Source: Nitrososphaeria archaeon (GTDB taxonomy: Archaea; Thermoproteota; Nitrososphaeria; JACIWG01). Taken from it: a stretch of DNA of 64,000 nucleotides. Shown here piece by piece: positions 9,452 to 18,024 of the stretch. The DNA is taken from contig JARVJP010000009.1 of NCBI GenBank assembly GCA_029776065.1, positions 384,514 to 448,513 on the forward strand, written 5' to 3'. The notes beneath the pieces were generated by a model. The model made no database searches. It was not told where the DNA came from and saw only the letters and a list, made by a program, of their open reading frames with translations. Position 1 is the first letter of the stretch, and each line of letters opens with the position of its first letter. The position numbers and the translations under genes are program-made.

Positions 9452-9802
9452 TTACTGGCTCTTTATCTTTTTCAAGTAGTCCTCACGTGGAGGGCTGAAG
9501 ACTTCAAGTAACAACCCTCGTTTGTCACCTAACACCTTCGCACTATGCTTCTCATTGGATTTGAACCAGTAAACCATTCCAGGTTCGACAACCTTTACTA
9601 CATCTCCACTCTTGAATTCGACTCTTCCTTCTAAACAAACCCCCATCTGCTCATGAGGATGGGTATGTTCTTGGACGACCCCTCCTGGTTCGATTTCGAC
9701 CTGTAAGAACATCATTTTATCCCCACTTAGTAATATCTTTCCCCATATCTTCTCAAATAGGAGAAATCTTTTTACATCATCACTATTTACAACCTGCATC
9801 AT
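9452..9802 (-). CDS. Small cupin-domain protein
   Basis: Single-domain cupin of 116 residues. The first metal motif reads GGVVQEHTHPHEQMGVCLEG (HxH...E type) and the second GMVYWFKSNEKHSAKV, giving His, His, Glu/Gln and His candidates for one divalent metal. Such proteins are small isomerases, dioxygenases, or effector-binding proteins; no substrate can be named. It is convergent with the FGGY kinase and is read from a promoter bracketed by repeated ACTTAA/TTAAGT half-sites at 9826-9868. ATG ATG at the N terminus leaves the start uncertain by one codon. Confidence 0.8.
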   Translation of the reverse strand: MMQVVNSDDVKRFLLFEKIWGKILLSGDKMMFLQVEIEPGGVVQEHTHPHEQMGVCLEGRVEFKSGDVVKVVEPGMVYWFKSNEKHSAKVLGDKRGLLLEVFSPPREDYLKKIKSQ

Positions 9803-9825
9803 ACATCACTAATTGCATGAAGCTT

Positions 9826-9868
9826 ACTTAAGCCTATAATTAAGTCTATCACTACTTAAAAATTAAGT
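9826..9868. promoter_or_regulatory. Four-half-site inverted-repeat operator at the cupin promoter
   Basis: ACTTAA at 9826-9831 pairs with TTAAGT at 9840-9845 (8-base spacer), and a second copy ACTTAA 9854-9859 / TTAAGT 9863-9868 has a 3-base spacer. The first pair exactly brackets TTATAGG on the minus strand, about 31-38 bases before the cupin start at 9802, where a TATA box for a leaderless or short-leader transcript would be. This looks like an autoregulatory or effector-responsive operator. AT-rich composition makes short palindromes common, but four copies of one half-site in 43 bases is more than expected. The rest of 9869-10068 shows nothing else recognisable beyond the ABC-gene promoter region. 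Confidence 0.45.
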
Positions 9869-10068
9869 TAAGGGAACCAAATAATCGTCTTGGTTTTTGA
9901 CTGAAAAGGATTTCAATAGAAAAAGCATCTAAAGGAAGAATTTGTAAACTGTTTCGATAATACAATACGTTGAATTCAAGGTGCATCAGAGTCACATAAG
10001 AAAGGTTAAGATAGACCCTTATCATCCTTTAAGGGGTTGATTCAGAGACTGTAGAGGGAAGACTAGGA

Positions 10069-10995
10069 ATGGATGCTATAAGAGCAGTAAATTTGACGAA
10101 GGTCTATCAAGGTAAAGCCGAAGTGGAAGCTCTAAAGTGCATCAACCTCTCTATAAAAAGCGGGCAGTTATACACACTTTTAGGTCCTAACGGTGCAGGA
10201 AAGACCACTTTCTTAAAAATAGTTTCAACACAGCTTCTACCCACAAGCGGTGAAGCATACCTTCTCGGTTACGATGTTGTTAAACAACCTGAGAAAGTAA
10301 GGAGACATATAGCGGTAGTCCCACAAGATTCGATTGCCTATCACAACTTAACTCCATGGGAATACGCTTACTACTTCGCAAAACTCTATGGTGTCCCCAG
10401 CCCAAAGGTGAAGGCGCATGCTGAGCTTGCTTTGAAGACTGTTGATATATGGCATTTAAAAGACCGTGCTTGCGGCTCTCTCTCTGGCGGTGAACAAAAG
10501 AGGGCTATCATAGCTTCAGCCCTATCATCTAATGCCAGCATATTGATGTTAGATGAACCCACTAGTGGATTGGACGCGATTGCGAGGAGGCATGTTTGGG
10601 AAAGTCTGACAAAGATTGTAAAAGACGGCAAGACAATAATTCTAACAACCCATATTATGGAGGAGGCGGAGATGGTTTCAGATAGGTTGGCAATAATGAA
10701 CAAGGGGAAGTTGGTGGCTGAAGGAACACGTGAAGAAATAAAGTCACTCTCAAAAGAAAAGTTCCGAGTTGTATTGGAAGGGAAAATAGAAAATAATGAC
10801 TTATTCAAAGATGGGAGTAGAGTAGCTAGGTTTGGAAACAAAAGCATCTTGTTCTTTAATAGCCTAAACGAGTCATTAAAGGTGGTTGAAAGAGCGTTAG
10901 CTAAAGGTTTGAAAGCTGAAGCCTCACCAATAACGCTTGAAGATGTTTTTGTAGATCTAATTGGAAGTGATTTGGTTGGAAATCAAAATCATTAG
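10069..10995 (+). CDS. ABC transporter ATP-binding protein (ABC-2 export type)
   Basis: ATPase subunit of an exporter, 308 residues. Walker A is LLGPNGAGKTTFLK (about residues 38-51), the Q-loop is AVVPQDSIAYHNLTPWEYAYYFAKLYGV, the signature is GSLSGGEQKRAIIA, Walker B is ILMLDEPTSGLDAIAR and the switch His is in ILTTHIMEEAE. A C-terminal extension of about 90 residues (LEGKIE... SPITLEDVFVDLIG) is typical of the DrrA/CcmA-like daunorubicin or ABC-2 subfamily. The stop overlaps the permease start, showing one transcription unit. Cargo unknown; relatives export drugs, lipids or polysaccharides, or act in multidrug tolerance. Confidence 0.92.
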   Translation: MDAIRAVNLTKVYQGKAEVEALKCINLSIKSGQLYTLLGPNGAGKTTFLKIVSTQLLPTSGEAYLLGYDVVKQPEKVRRHIAVVPQDSIAYHNLTPWEYAYYFAKLYGVPSPKVKAHAELALKTVDIWHLKDRACGSLSGGEQKRAIIASALSSNASILMLDEPTSGLDAIARRHVWESLTKIVKDGKTIILTTHIMEEAEMVSDRLAIMNKGKLVAEGTREEIKSLSKEKFRVVLEGKIENNDLFKDGSRVARFGNKSILFFNSLNESLKVVERALAKGLKAEASPITLEDVFVDLIGSDLVGNQNH

Positions 10996-11716
10996 AGATA
11001 TCATAACCATAACCGCGTTCAAATCTCTACCAGACATCAAAAGAAACCCCCTAATGATATTCTTGATAAGCATAATAACTTCTTTCCCATTATTCTTCAT
11101 AGTAGTATATGGTGGAGAACTCTCCCATGGAATAACTGGCGCGATTGTGGCAACAGTTGGATTTATAGGACTAAACTCTGCAATACAAGACATGGCATGG
11201 GACAGATATCTAAAGATAAGACAGATCATCGTATCAATGCCAGTAAATCCGATAGCTTACGCCCTAGCAATAGCGCTCGCACCCCTCGTTGTCTCATTAC
11301 CAGGGTTAATCCTCTTCGTCTCCATCGCTTTATATCTAAAAATTTTAACACTCTACTCATTACTATGGACAATAGTCATCATAACAATAACCTGGGCAAC
11401 ACTATCAAGCATAGGATTCTTAATCTCAACATATCTTAGAAATGCGAGTGTGTATGCAATAAGCAATCTAGCAAACATCCTAGGACTAATTTTAGTTTTT
11501 ATACCCCCAGTCTACTACCCAGAAGAAGTACTAGGCAACCTAAGCTGGGCTTCAATAATGATACCAACATCAAACGCCGTGGGACTAATAAGGGCGTACG
11601 CAGGCGCACTCCAACTACCAACAACCACACTCCTACTCAGATGGGCAATATTCATAGGAACCATGATCGTCTCAACATTAATCACCATAAAAAAATCCAA
11701 ATGGAGAGAAACCTGA
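10961..11716 (+). CDS. ABC-2 type permease subunit
   Basis: Integral membrane partner of the preceding ATPase. About 250 residues with six hydrophobic segments, beginning IFLISIITSFPLFFIVV and ending LRWAIFIGTMIVSTLITI, as in ABC-2 (DrrB-like) permeases. An amphipathic N-terminal segment precedes the first helix. The start overlaps the ATPase gene; TTG at 10961, GTG at 10967 and TTG at 10976 are all in frame, the last having GGAAGTGA just upstream. Codon use is skewed to ATA/ACA-rich codons compared with neighbours, matching the A-rich coding strand here. Confidence 0.85.
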   Translation: MEVIWLEIKIIRDIITITAFKSLPDIKRNPLMIFLISIITSFPLFFIVVYGGELSHGITGAIVATVGFIGLNSAIQDMAWDRYLKIRQIIVSMPVNPIAYALAIALAPLVVSLPGLILFVSIALYLKILTLYSLLWTIVIITITWATLSSIGFLISTYLRNASVYAISNLANILGLILVFIPPVYYPEEVLGNLSWASIMIPTSNAVGLIRAYAGALQLPTTTLLLRWAIFIGTMIVSTLITIKKSKWRET

Positions 11717-11786
11717 ACCACTATCGATGGGATTACTTGTTATTCAACAAAACATCTATATCACCTAACCTACGACACTGAAGGCA

Positions 11787-12032
11787 ATGTCAAACCAGAA
11801 GGACTGGAAGTACGAAGTACCAGTACAAAAAACAGAAAAAACACAGAAAATACCAGATGATGTACTTAGTGAATTAAAAGGGCTTAAAGGAAAGATGTTC
11901 AGCCAGATGAAGAAAGAAAAAATAGACTGCCCCGTCTATAGGAAAGAATTGCCATTCCTAGTATGCTTCGTATGCCCAAATTTTAAAAGCAGAATACGAG
12001 GAATAGTTTACTGTAAAGGAGTCCCTCTTTAA
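11787..12032 (+). CDS. Small four-cysteine protein, hypothetical
   Basis: An 81-residue protein not assignable to a named family. The first 45 residues are polar and Lys-rich; the C-terminal part has cysteines 48, 60, 63 and 76 (C-x11-C-x2-C-x12-C) in the contexts DCPVYRKELPFLVC, CFVCPNF and VYCKG, which would suit a zinc or iron-sulfur site. It follows the ABC pair by 70 bases on the same strand. It is read from ATG and ends close to an AT-rich gap. Coding status is supported by the regular cysteine pattern and reasonable codon use, but no biochemical role can be inferred. Confidence 0.6.
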   Translation: MSNQKDWKYEVPVQKTEKTQKIPDDVLSELKGLKGKMFSQMKKEKIDCPVYRKELPFLVCFVCPNFKSRIRGIVYCKGVPL

Positions 12033-12370
12033 TTATAGTTAAATCAATTCAACGTATGCAGATTAACAAATACTATAAAACCAACCTAAAAATTGTTTGC
12101 AAAGGAAGACTATCACATTGAGACAATATTAGAATTTAAAGGAAAAAGTATCAGTATAAAATGTTGTAACTCACACAAAGGCATTAATAATATATCTTAA
12201 AAATTTAACTCTTTAAAAACACAAGAGGATACACAAGATTCAAAACTTACTATCATTTATAACATTTTTAGAAAGACGGATCTGAGATAATAGCGAACGA
12301 AATAACAAATTTCTTAACATTTATAAATCATATTTATTTAATCTTTAATTGAATAAAAGATAAAGTTCTT
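12033..12370. other. AT-rich intergenic gap
   Basis: About 340 bases, very rich in A and T, between the four-cysteine gene and the rtcB leader. I see no credible gene: the longest reading frames are about 30 codons without a ribosome site or family signature. TATA-like stretches (for example TTTATAAATCATATTTATTTAATC around 12320-12345) probably include the rtcB promoter, leaving a transcribed leader of several tens of bases. Confidence 0.6.
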
Positions 12371-12432
12371 CTTGGAGGAGTAAAAGGGATCACCTCCGAG
12401 AAAATCATCAATCTCGAAAGAGGTGGTCCAAG
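12371..12432 (+). promoter_or_regulatory. Structured rtcB leader with competing hairpins (candidate riboswitch/attenuator)
   Basis: Immediately before the rtcB start, GATCACCTC (12388-12396) can pair with GAGGTGGTC (12420-12428), eight Watson-Crick pairs plus one wobble, continued inward after an AAA bulge (12417-12419) by CGAGA (12397-12401) with TCTCG (12412-12416); loop AAATCATCAA shortened by one A. The 3' arm contains the ribosome binding site GAGGTGGT. A competing stem TTGGAGG (12372-12378) with CCTCCGA (12393-12399) would free that site, and CTTGGA (12371-12376) can also pair with TCCAAG (12427-12432). Such alternatives are the hallmark of translational control. The ligand or protein, if any, is unknown. 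Confidence 0.6.
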
Positions 12433-13878
12433 TTGGCAAAATATATGCCTCAAAAAATTTCCGAAGTAGAATATGAAATACCCCGAGGCACAAAAGAAGG
12501 GATGAGGGTACCCGTAAGAATATATACTAATGAGCAACTCTTACAAAAAATGTTGGAGGATAGGACTTTGGAGCAGGCGGTTAATGTCGCTCATTTGCCT
12601 GGTGTTCAAAAGTTTTCTGTCGTACTTCCTGATGGCCATGAAGGTTATGGTTTCCCTATTGGAGGTGTTGCTGCTACTAGCTATGAGAATGGCGTTGTTA
12701 GTCCTGGCGGAGTCGGATATGACATTAACTGTGGCGTCAGATTGATTTCTACTCCTTTGTTGGAGCGTGATGTTCGTCCTAAACTCAAACAGTTGGTTCA
12801 TGAATTGTTTATTCAGGTGCCTAGTGGGTTGGGTAGTCGTGGTCAGGTTCGCTTAAGTGTTGGAGGGTTGGACGCTGTTCTCGATGAAGGTGTTGATTGG
12901 GCTATTGCGAACGGATATGGTTCTGCGCAAGATCGAGTATTTTGTGAAGCCAATGGCCACATGGAGTTAGCCGACTCAAGTCTAGTGAGTGCTAATGCTA
13001 AGCAGCGTGGTGCTCCTCAGCTCGGTAGTTTGGGTAGTGGTAATCATTTCTTGGAAATTGGCGTAATCAACAAGATATTTGATGTTACGGCGGCAAAAAT
13101 TTTTGGTCTTCGTCAAGAGAGTCAAGTGGTTCTTTGGATTCACACTGGGAGTAGGGGTTTAGGGCATCAAGTTTGCAGTGACTATCTAAGAGTTATGGAG
13201 TCAGCGAGCTACAAGTATGGTATTACGTTACCTGACCGAGAGCTCGCTAGCGTCCCTGTCACAAGTCAAGAGGGGAAGAGGTACCTCGGAGCTATGGCCG
13301 CTGCTGCTAACTTTGCTTGGGCGAATCGTCAGATGATCACACACTGGGTTCGTAAAGCCTTCTCTAAAACCTTTGACATAAACGAAGACGAGTTAAAGCT
13401 GATTTACGACGTCGCTCATAACATCGCTAAAGTAGAAGAGCATGAAGTCGGAGGAGAAAGATTGAAGGTGGTGGTTCACAGGAAAGGTGCGACAAGGGCT
13501 TTTCCAAAGGGGCATCCTGAAATTCCCACTCTATATAAAGATATTGGGCAGCCCGTCCTCATCCCTGGCAGCATGGGAACTGCCAGCTGGGTTTTACTAG
13601 GAAACTCTCTATCTATGGAGAAGAGCTTCGGTAGTACTGCTCATGGTGCTGGTCGTATGATGAGTCGAGCAGGGGCTTTGCGTTCTAGAAATGGTTATGA
13701 TGTTAAGAGAGACCTTGAATCGCATGGCATATTGCTTGAAGCAGCTGATATAAGAGTGGTAAGCGAGGAGGCTCCTGAAGCTTATAAGAATGTAGACATG
13801 GTGGCAGAAGTTTCTGATATGGTTGGTATTGCGACTAAGGTGGCTAGGGTCGTGCCCATAGGTGTTGTGAAGGGTTAA
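12433..13878 (+). CDS. rtcB: tRNA-splicing RNA ligase RtcB
   Basis: GTP- and Mn-dependent ligase that joins 2',3'-cyclic-phosphate or 3'-phosphate ends to 5'-OH ends, sealing tRNA exons after intron removal. The 481-residue length matches the archaeal enzyme without an intein. Metal and nucleotide residues are visible: VGYDINCGVRL with Asp97 and Cys100, LGSGNHFLEIG, IHTGSRGLGHQ and the guanylylated histidine in STAHGAGRMMSR at residue 404, the number known from Pyrococcus. The start is TTG at 12433, just after GAGGTGG. A substrate exists in this window: the intron-containing tRNA-Ser at 41230. Expression may be governed by the leader at 12371-12432. Confidence 0.96.
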   Translation: MAKYMPQKISEVEYEIPRGTKEGMRVPVRIYTNEQLLQKMLEDRTLEQAVNVAHLPGVQKFSVVLPDGHEGYGFPIGGVAATSYENGVVSPGGVGYDINCGVRLISTPLLERDVRPKLKQLVHELFIQVPSGLGSRGQVRLSVGGLDAVLDEGVDWAIANGYGSAQDRVFCEANGHMELADSSLVSANAKQRGAPQLGSLGSGNHFLEIGVINKIFDVTAAKIFGLRQESQVVLWIHTGSRGLGHQVCSDYLRVMESASYKYGITLPDRELASVPVTSQEGKRYLGAMAAAANFAWANRQMITHWVRKAFSKTFDINEDELKLIYDVAHNIAKVEEHEVGGERLKVVVHRKGATRAFPKGHPEIPTLYKDIGQPVLIPGSMGTASWVLLGNSLSMEKSFGSTAHGAGRMMSRAGALRSRNGYDVKRDLESHGILLEAADIRVVSEEAPEAYKNVDMVAEVSDMVGIATKVARVVPIGVVKG

Positions 13879-13957
13879 CTTGACTAAATATAACGACCCT
13901 TCTATCCTTTAGTTGTTCATTGAAGTTTAGAGTTATATTTATATTCGTCTATACTTT

Positions 13958-15256
13958 ATGTTACATATGGAAATCGGGAAGATCAGGTGCTTCATCCCTG
14001 TTGGGGGTCAAGCCAAAAGGCTTAGGCCATTAACCCATGATATCTCTAAGCCCTGTATCAGATTTCTAAACAGGCCTTTGATAGAGTTCTCCATGGCCAC
14101 TTTAGCTGAACAGGGAATAAGGCACTTTATATTTGGGGAGTATGGTTACACAAACTACTCAAATCTATTTGATCGCTACGGTGAGGGACTCGGATTTTCA
14201 ACAAAGTATAAGATTGAACCCCGTGTCCATATTAAGCATCAACCAAACCTAGACGACCTAGGTAGCGCTGACTCTTACAGGCTTAATGTTGAATACTATG
14301 ACGTTAAAGATCCTGTTCTAGTCGTTCAAGGTGATAGTTTATTTGATATAGACCTAAGAAGTTTTGTACAGAGACATGAAGAGAAAAAGGCCGTAATGAC
14401 CATCGCCTTAGCTAAGGTTAAGAACACAGAAGAATTTGGAATAGCTGATGTAGATGAAGACGGTAGAATTAGAAGGTTTATTGAGAAACCTCCTACTGGG
14501 AAAGCACCAAGTAACCTGGCTAACGCAGGGGTTTACCTGCTCTCACCAGAAGTTAGACAAATCGTATCAAGTGATGAGGTAAAGCAGATTTTAATTGAGC
14601 GGCAAAGGTTGGACTTCGGCTACGACCTAATCCCTTATATTATTGAGAAAGGATATCCGGTTTACTCATATGAGTTAAAGGTGTGGTATGATGTCGGGAC
14701 TCCTGAAAGATATCTTGTTGCTATGCGTGATGTTTTGTATGGTGCACTTAACATAAGGGTTACAGAAGAGAGAATAATTCAAGGAAAGAACATTTGGATT
14801 CAAGGATATAGTGAAGAATCCATCAAGAGAAGAATGGAGATAGTGAGAAAATACCAAGAGAATAAGTTGTTTCTTGAAGGAGCTGCCTTGATTGGGAGAC
14901 ATACAAGAATAGGGAACTTTACAAAAATAGTAGACTCAAATATTGATAACTTTTGCATAATAGGTGAAAACGTGAATATAGTTAGATCCGCTGTTCTAGA
15001 TGCTGTAAGAATAGGAGACCAAGCTAAAATCTCTGATAGTATCGTTGGAAGGAAGGTTGTGATTGAATCAGATCAAAAGAATCCTACCCATGTAGAATCG
15101 TCGTCTGTGATAGGGAATGCGGTTCGGATTGGTGCAGGATGCAAACTTATTAGGACTAAGGTAAATCCATCGCTAGTAATTCCTCCTAGCATGACCTATA
15201 TTGATAAGTACTTACAGACATATGAGGATATAGTGCATTTAGCTTATCAAAGCTAA
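13958..15256 (+). CDS. NDP-sugar pyrophosphorylase-type nucleotidyltransferase with left-handed beta-helix
   Basis: Transfers a nucleotide onto a sugar-1-phosphate. The N-terminal domain has the signature IPVGGQAKRLRPLTHDISKP, the metal/product site VVQGDSLFD, IEKPPTGKAPSNLANAGVYLLSP and the WYDVGTPERY lysine/aspartate region. The C-terminal third (about residues 290-420) shows hexapeptide repeats (IGRHTRIGNFTKIVDSNIDN, IGDQAKISDSIVG) forming a left-handed beta-helix. This is the architecture of mannose-1-phosphate guanylyltransferase or glucose-1-phosphate thymidylyl-/uridylyltransferase; I cannot pick among them. TTATATTTA at 13933-13941 is about 25 bases before ATG 13958, implying a leaderless message (ATG 13967 is the alternative). 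Confidence 0.85.
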   Translation: MLHMEIGKIRCFIPVGGQAKRLRPLTHDISKPCIRFLNRPLIEFSMATLAEQGIRHFIFGEYGYTNYSNLFDRYGEGLGFSTKYKIEPRVHIKHQPNLDDLGSADSYRLNVEYYDVKDPVLVVQGDSLFDIDLRSFVQRHEEKKAVMTIALAKVKNTEEFGIADVDEDGRIRRFIEKPPTGKAPSNLANAGVYLLSPEVRQIVSSDEVKQILIERQRLDFGYDLIPYIIEKGYPVYSYELKVWYDVGTPERYLVAMRDVLYGALNIRVTEERIIQGKNIWIQGYSEESIKRRMEIVRKYQENKLFLEGAALIGRHTRIGNFTKIVDSNIDNFCIIGENVNIVRSAVLDAVRIGDQAKISDSIVGRKVVIESDQKNPTHVESSSVIGNAVRIGAGCKLIRTKVNPSLVIPPSMTYIDKYLQTYEDIVHLAYQS

Positions 15257-15472
15257 TAAATAATTAACAAAATTGTGTTTTATGTCTGTTCCTAAACCAT
15301 CTACTCTTACTACAAACAATTTTTTTTCTTCTTAAGAATTTTATGTTTAAATGGTGTCTTAGAAACTTTAAGAAGACTTTAGCCCTAGGTTTAGATTAGT
15401 AAATAAATTGGTTTTTTATAGCAATCTTTAAATATTTTTACAAATTGGGTTGGCAGTTAACAGGCGATTAAT

Positions 15473-16519
15473 TTGGAAAATGCGGGGCGTAAATTATCTT
15501 TTCTTAACAGGTTCTTAACGCTTTGGATCTTTTTGGCCATGTTACTAGGTGTAGGTCTTGGATATTTTTTTCCACCGGTTTCTATGCTTGTAAATTTGAG
15601 CGTAGGGACTACCTCTATTCCTATTGCTGTTGGTTTAATATGGATGATGTTTCCTCCCTTGGCAAAGGTTAGATATGAAGAATTAAGGAAGGTTGTAACT
15701 GCCAAGGGTGCGAAGACGATGCTCTCATACTCTCTGCTCTTAAACTGGCTGATAGGACCTTTCTTTATGTTTGTATTGTCTTGGGTGTTCTTAGCAGAGT
15801 ATCCTGACTTTAGGAATGGAATAATTTTAGTGGGTTTGGCTAGATGTATTGCCATGGTGATAGTCTGGAACGATCTAGCTAAAGGTGATAATGAGTGGGC
15901 TGCAATACTTGTGGCTTTGAATTCTGTCTTCCAGATATTATTATACTCTGTTTTAGCTTACTTTTACATAACATTAGCAAGTTCTTGGATTGGAGGACAA
16001 GGGACGTCTGTCAACATATCTCTTCTAGAAATAGCTAAGTCTGTGGCAATATACCTAGGGATACCTTTTTTTGGAGGAATAATAACAAGATTCTATTTTA
16101 TTAGAGCAAAAGGAAGGGAGTGGTATGATAACAAGTTTATGCCAAAGTTAAGCCCCACGTCACTTTTCGCACTACTATTCACAATAGTTGTAATGTTCTC
16201 ACTTAAAGGTGAATACTTTGTCAAGATGCCCTTTGACGTCATTAGAATCGCATTGCCATTAATAGCTTATTTTGTTCCAATGTTTGTTCTATCATTTGCT
16301 CTAGGTTACTACGTAAACCTAGATTACAAGAGGACTACTTCTCTTGCCTTCACTGCTGCTAGCAATAACTTTGAGTTGGCCATCGCTGTTGCTGTTGCCG
16401 TCTTTGGGCTGTCTTCACAAGAGGCGTTTGCGACGGTTGTTGGGCCTCTAATAGAGGTTCCAGTTATGATAGGGTTGGTGAACGTCGCACTTTGGGCGCG
16501 AAAGCATTTCTCCAACTAG
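15473..16519 (+). CDS. Arsenite efflux permease of the ACR3 family
   Basis: Membrane carrier that expels arsenite. The 348-residue protein has about ten hydrophobic segments and the ACR3 hallmark [19 protein letters not shown], with the conserved cysteine at residue 125 in the fourth helix, plus the [20 protein letters not shown] motif with Glu in the ninth. The start is TTG at 15473. No arsR, arsC or arsM is seen nearby, so it stands alone, unlike typical ars operons. A perfect palindrome TTCTTAAGAA at 15329-15338 lies in the 216-base upstream gap; it may be an operator or part of the upstream gene's T-rich terminator. Function as arsenite rather than antimonite exporter is by family. Confidence 0.9.
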   Translation: MENAGRKLSFLNRFLTLWIFLAMLLGVGLGYFFPPVSMLVNLSVGTTSIPIAVGLIWMMFPPLAKVRYEELRKVVTAKGAKTMLSYSLLLNWLIGPFFMFVLSWVFLAEYPDFRNGIILVGLARCIAMVIVWNDLAKGDNEWAAILVALNSVFQILLYSVLAYFYITLASSWIGGQGTSVNISLLEIAKSVAIYLGIPFFGGIITRFYFIRAKGREWYDNKFMPKLSPTSLFALLFTIVVMFSLKGEYFVKMPFDVIRIALPLIAYFVPMFVLSFALGYYVNLDYKRTTSLAFTAASNNFELAIAVAVAVFGLSSQEAFATVVGPLIEVPVMIGLVNVALWARKHFSN

Positions 16520-16601
16520 TATTAAAATGTCAATCAAAACTTTCTTTAGGACCCTTAACATATTTCTGTAAAGATGTGGAAGTCTACCTCTTTGTGAATT
16601 C

Positions 16602-17888
16602 TTAGAGACCACGATTAACTTCTATAACACCTTCCTTTACTACAAGTTTGATATCCTCTACTTTCTGCAGAGTTCTTATATCTTCTAATGGGTTCTTTTC
16701 GACCACAATGAAGTCAGCAGACTTTCCAATATCTAAGGTTCCTGTTTTGTGTAAGATGTTACAAGCTTCTGCTCCATGTTTTGTAGCAGCTACTATCGCC
16801 TCCATCGGGGTGAAGTCACACTTCTCAACTAATAGCTGTAACTCCATGGAGTTTAAACCAAATGGCAACATAGGCGTTCCACAAAAATCAGTGCCTGTAG
16901 CAATTTTAACACCGATTCTTTTTGCCAATCCAATGTTCTTCACATGTGTTTCTATTACCTCGATAGACTTCTTAATCCCCCACTCCGGTGTTCCTGCTTC
17001 TTTGCCCATTTGAACTATTCGATGTACTATGGACAGCGTTGGAACGAGTATCGCATTGTCCTTTATCATCATCTTCGCACCTTCCTCGTCTAGGTATATG
17101 CCGTGTTCGATGGTTTTTACGCCTGCAGTTAGGGCATTTTTGATGCCTTGCGTGCCTTGGGCATGAGATGCGACGTAGGTTCCTACTTTTCTAGCTTCGT
17201 TGACAATGGCTTTGATTTCTTCAACTGTGAACTGTTCGTGTTCTGGTCGATCTTTTTGGGACATAACGCCTCCTGTGGAGCAGATCTTGATGAAGTCAGC
17301 CCCTTCCCTTAGGGTTTGTCTTGCTGCTTTGATGCATTCGTTAACTCCATCGCATATTAGGCTCCCGAAACCAAGTTTATAGTCACCTCTTTTTTTAACT
17401 ATATCGACTGGAAAATAGTGGTCATCCCCATGTCCAAATGTTTGAGTGAGAACTCTGTTAGCTGCGACTATTCTGGGCCCTCTTGTTAAACCTGATTCAA
17501 TCGCCATTCTAAGAGGTACACCATTGAGTCCCCCTATGTCACGTACTGTGGTAAAACCTGACTCAAGTAGTTGTATAACATCGTTCATCGATTTTATTAA
17601 GAATATCTCATGTGGTCTTAGTATGCTTTCTTCGACAAATTTGTCTGTCTGATAACCTGTTATGTGCATGTGGGCATCTATCATACCAGGCATTATTGTA
17701 TAGTTTCCAGCATCAAATACTTCAGAACAGTCAGTATTCTTGGAAATGGACACTATTCTGCCATCGTTTACTGTAATATAAACATCTTGTAGTGGATCAT
17801 TTCCGTTTCCGTCTATTAACAATCCTGCTTTTACAGCGAATTTACTCTTTTTCGAGTTAGACATATGTGAATCAAGGGTTTCCATCAT
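16602..17888 (-). CDS. Metal-dependent amidohydrolase (imidazolonepropionase/prolidase-like)
   Basis: Cytosolic hydrolase of the amidohydrolase superfamily, 428 residues, with a split beta-sandwich around a TIM barrel. Metal ligands are visible: HMH at residues 73-75 in MPGMIDAHMHITG, the bridging Lys in ADFIKICSTGG, His in VASHAQG and in KTIEHGIYL, and Asp in IATGTDFCG. The C-terminal LDIGKSADFIVVEKNPLEDI is the returning beta-sandwich strand. Relatives act on Xaa-Pro/Arg dipeptides, organophosphates or imidazolones; the precise substrate is not determined. It is a single-gene unit, convergent with ACR3 and divergent from ilvE across a 136-base AT-rich gap. ATG ATG at 17888 or an internal ATG nine codons in are possible starts. 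Confidence 0.85.
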   Translation of the reverse strand: MMETLDSHMSNSKKSKFAVKAGLLIDGNGNDPLQDVYITVNDGRIVSISKNTDCSEVFDAGNYTIMPGMIDAHMHITGYQTDKFVEESILRPHEIFLIKSMNDVIQLLESGFTTVRDIGGLNGVPLRMAIESGLTRGPRIVAANRVLTQTFGHGDDHYFPVDIVKKRGDYKLGFGSLICDGVNECIKAARQTLREGADFIKICSTGGVMSQKDRPEHEQFTVEEIKAIVNEARKVGTYVASHAQGTQGIKNALTAGVKTIEHGIYLDEEGAKMMIKDNAILVPTLSIVHRIVQMGKEAGTPEWGIKKSIEVIETHVKNIGLAKRIGVKIATGTDFCGTPMLPFGLNSMELQLLVEKCDFTPMEAIVAATKHGAEACNILHKTGTLDIGKSADFIVVEKNPLEDIRTLQKVEDIKLVVKEGVIEVNRGL

Positions 17889-18024
17889 GTTATATAAATT
17901 TTAATTAACCTAAAAATTAATTCTATCATAGATACATCTTAATTTGCTTAATTTTTTATATTAATTTGGCAATCAATCACTGTTTTATACGCTATAACAT
18001 GCATGCTAAGATAAACTTTTATTT

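Noticed and set aside
12110..12215. Short reading frame of about 34 codons from a TTG in the gap before rtcB
   Set aside because: No ribosome site, no recognisable motif and composition like the surrounding AT-rich spacer.
15329..15392. CTTCTTAA ... TTAAGAAG inverted repeat upstream of the arsenite exporter as an ArsR operator
   Set aside because: Could equally be part of the upstream gene's T-rich terminator; no ArsR gene nearby and A+T-rich palindromes are common here.
17990..18010. TAACATGCATGCTA near-palindrome upstream of ilvE as an operator
   Set aside because: Short, imperfect and overlapping a probable promoter region; not distinguishable from chance.
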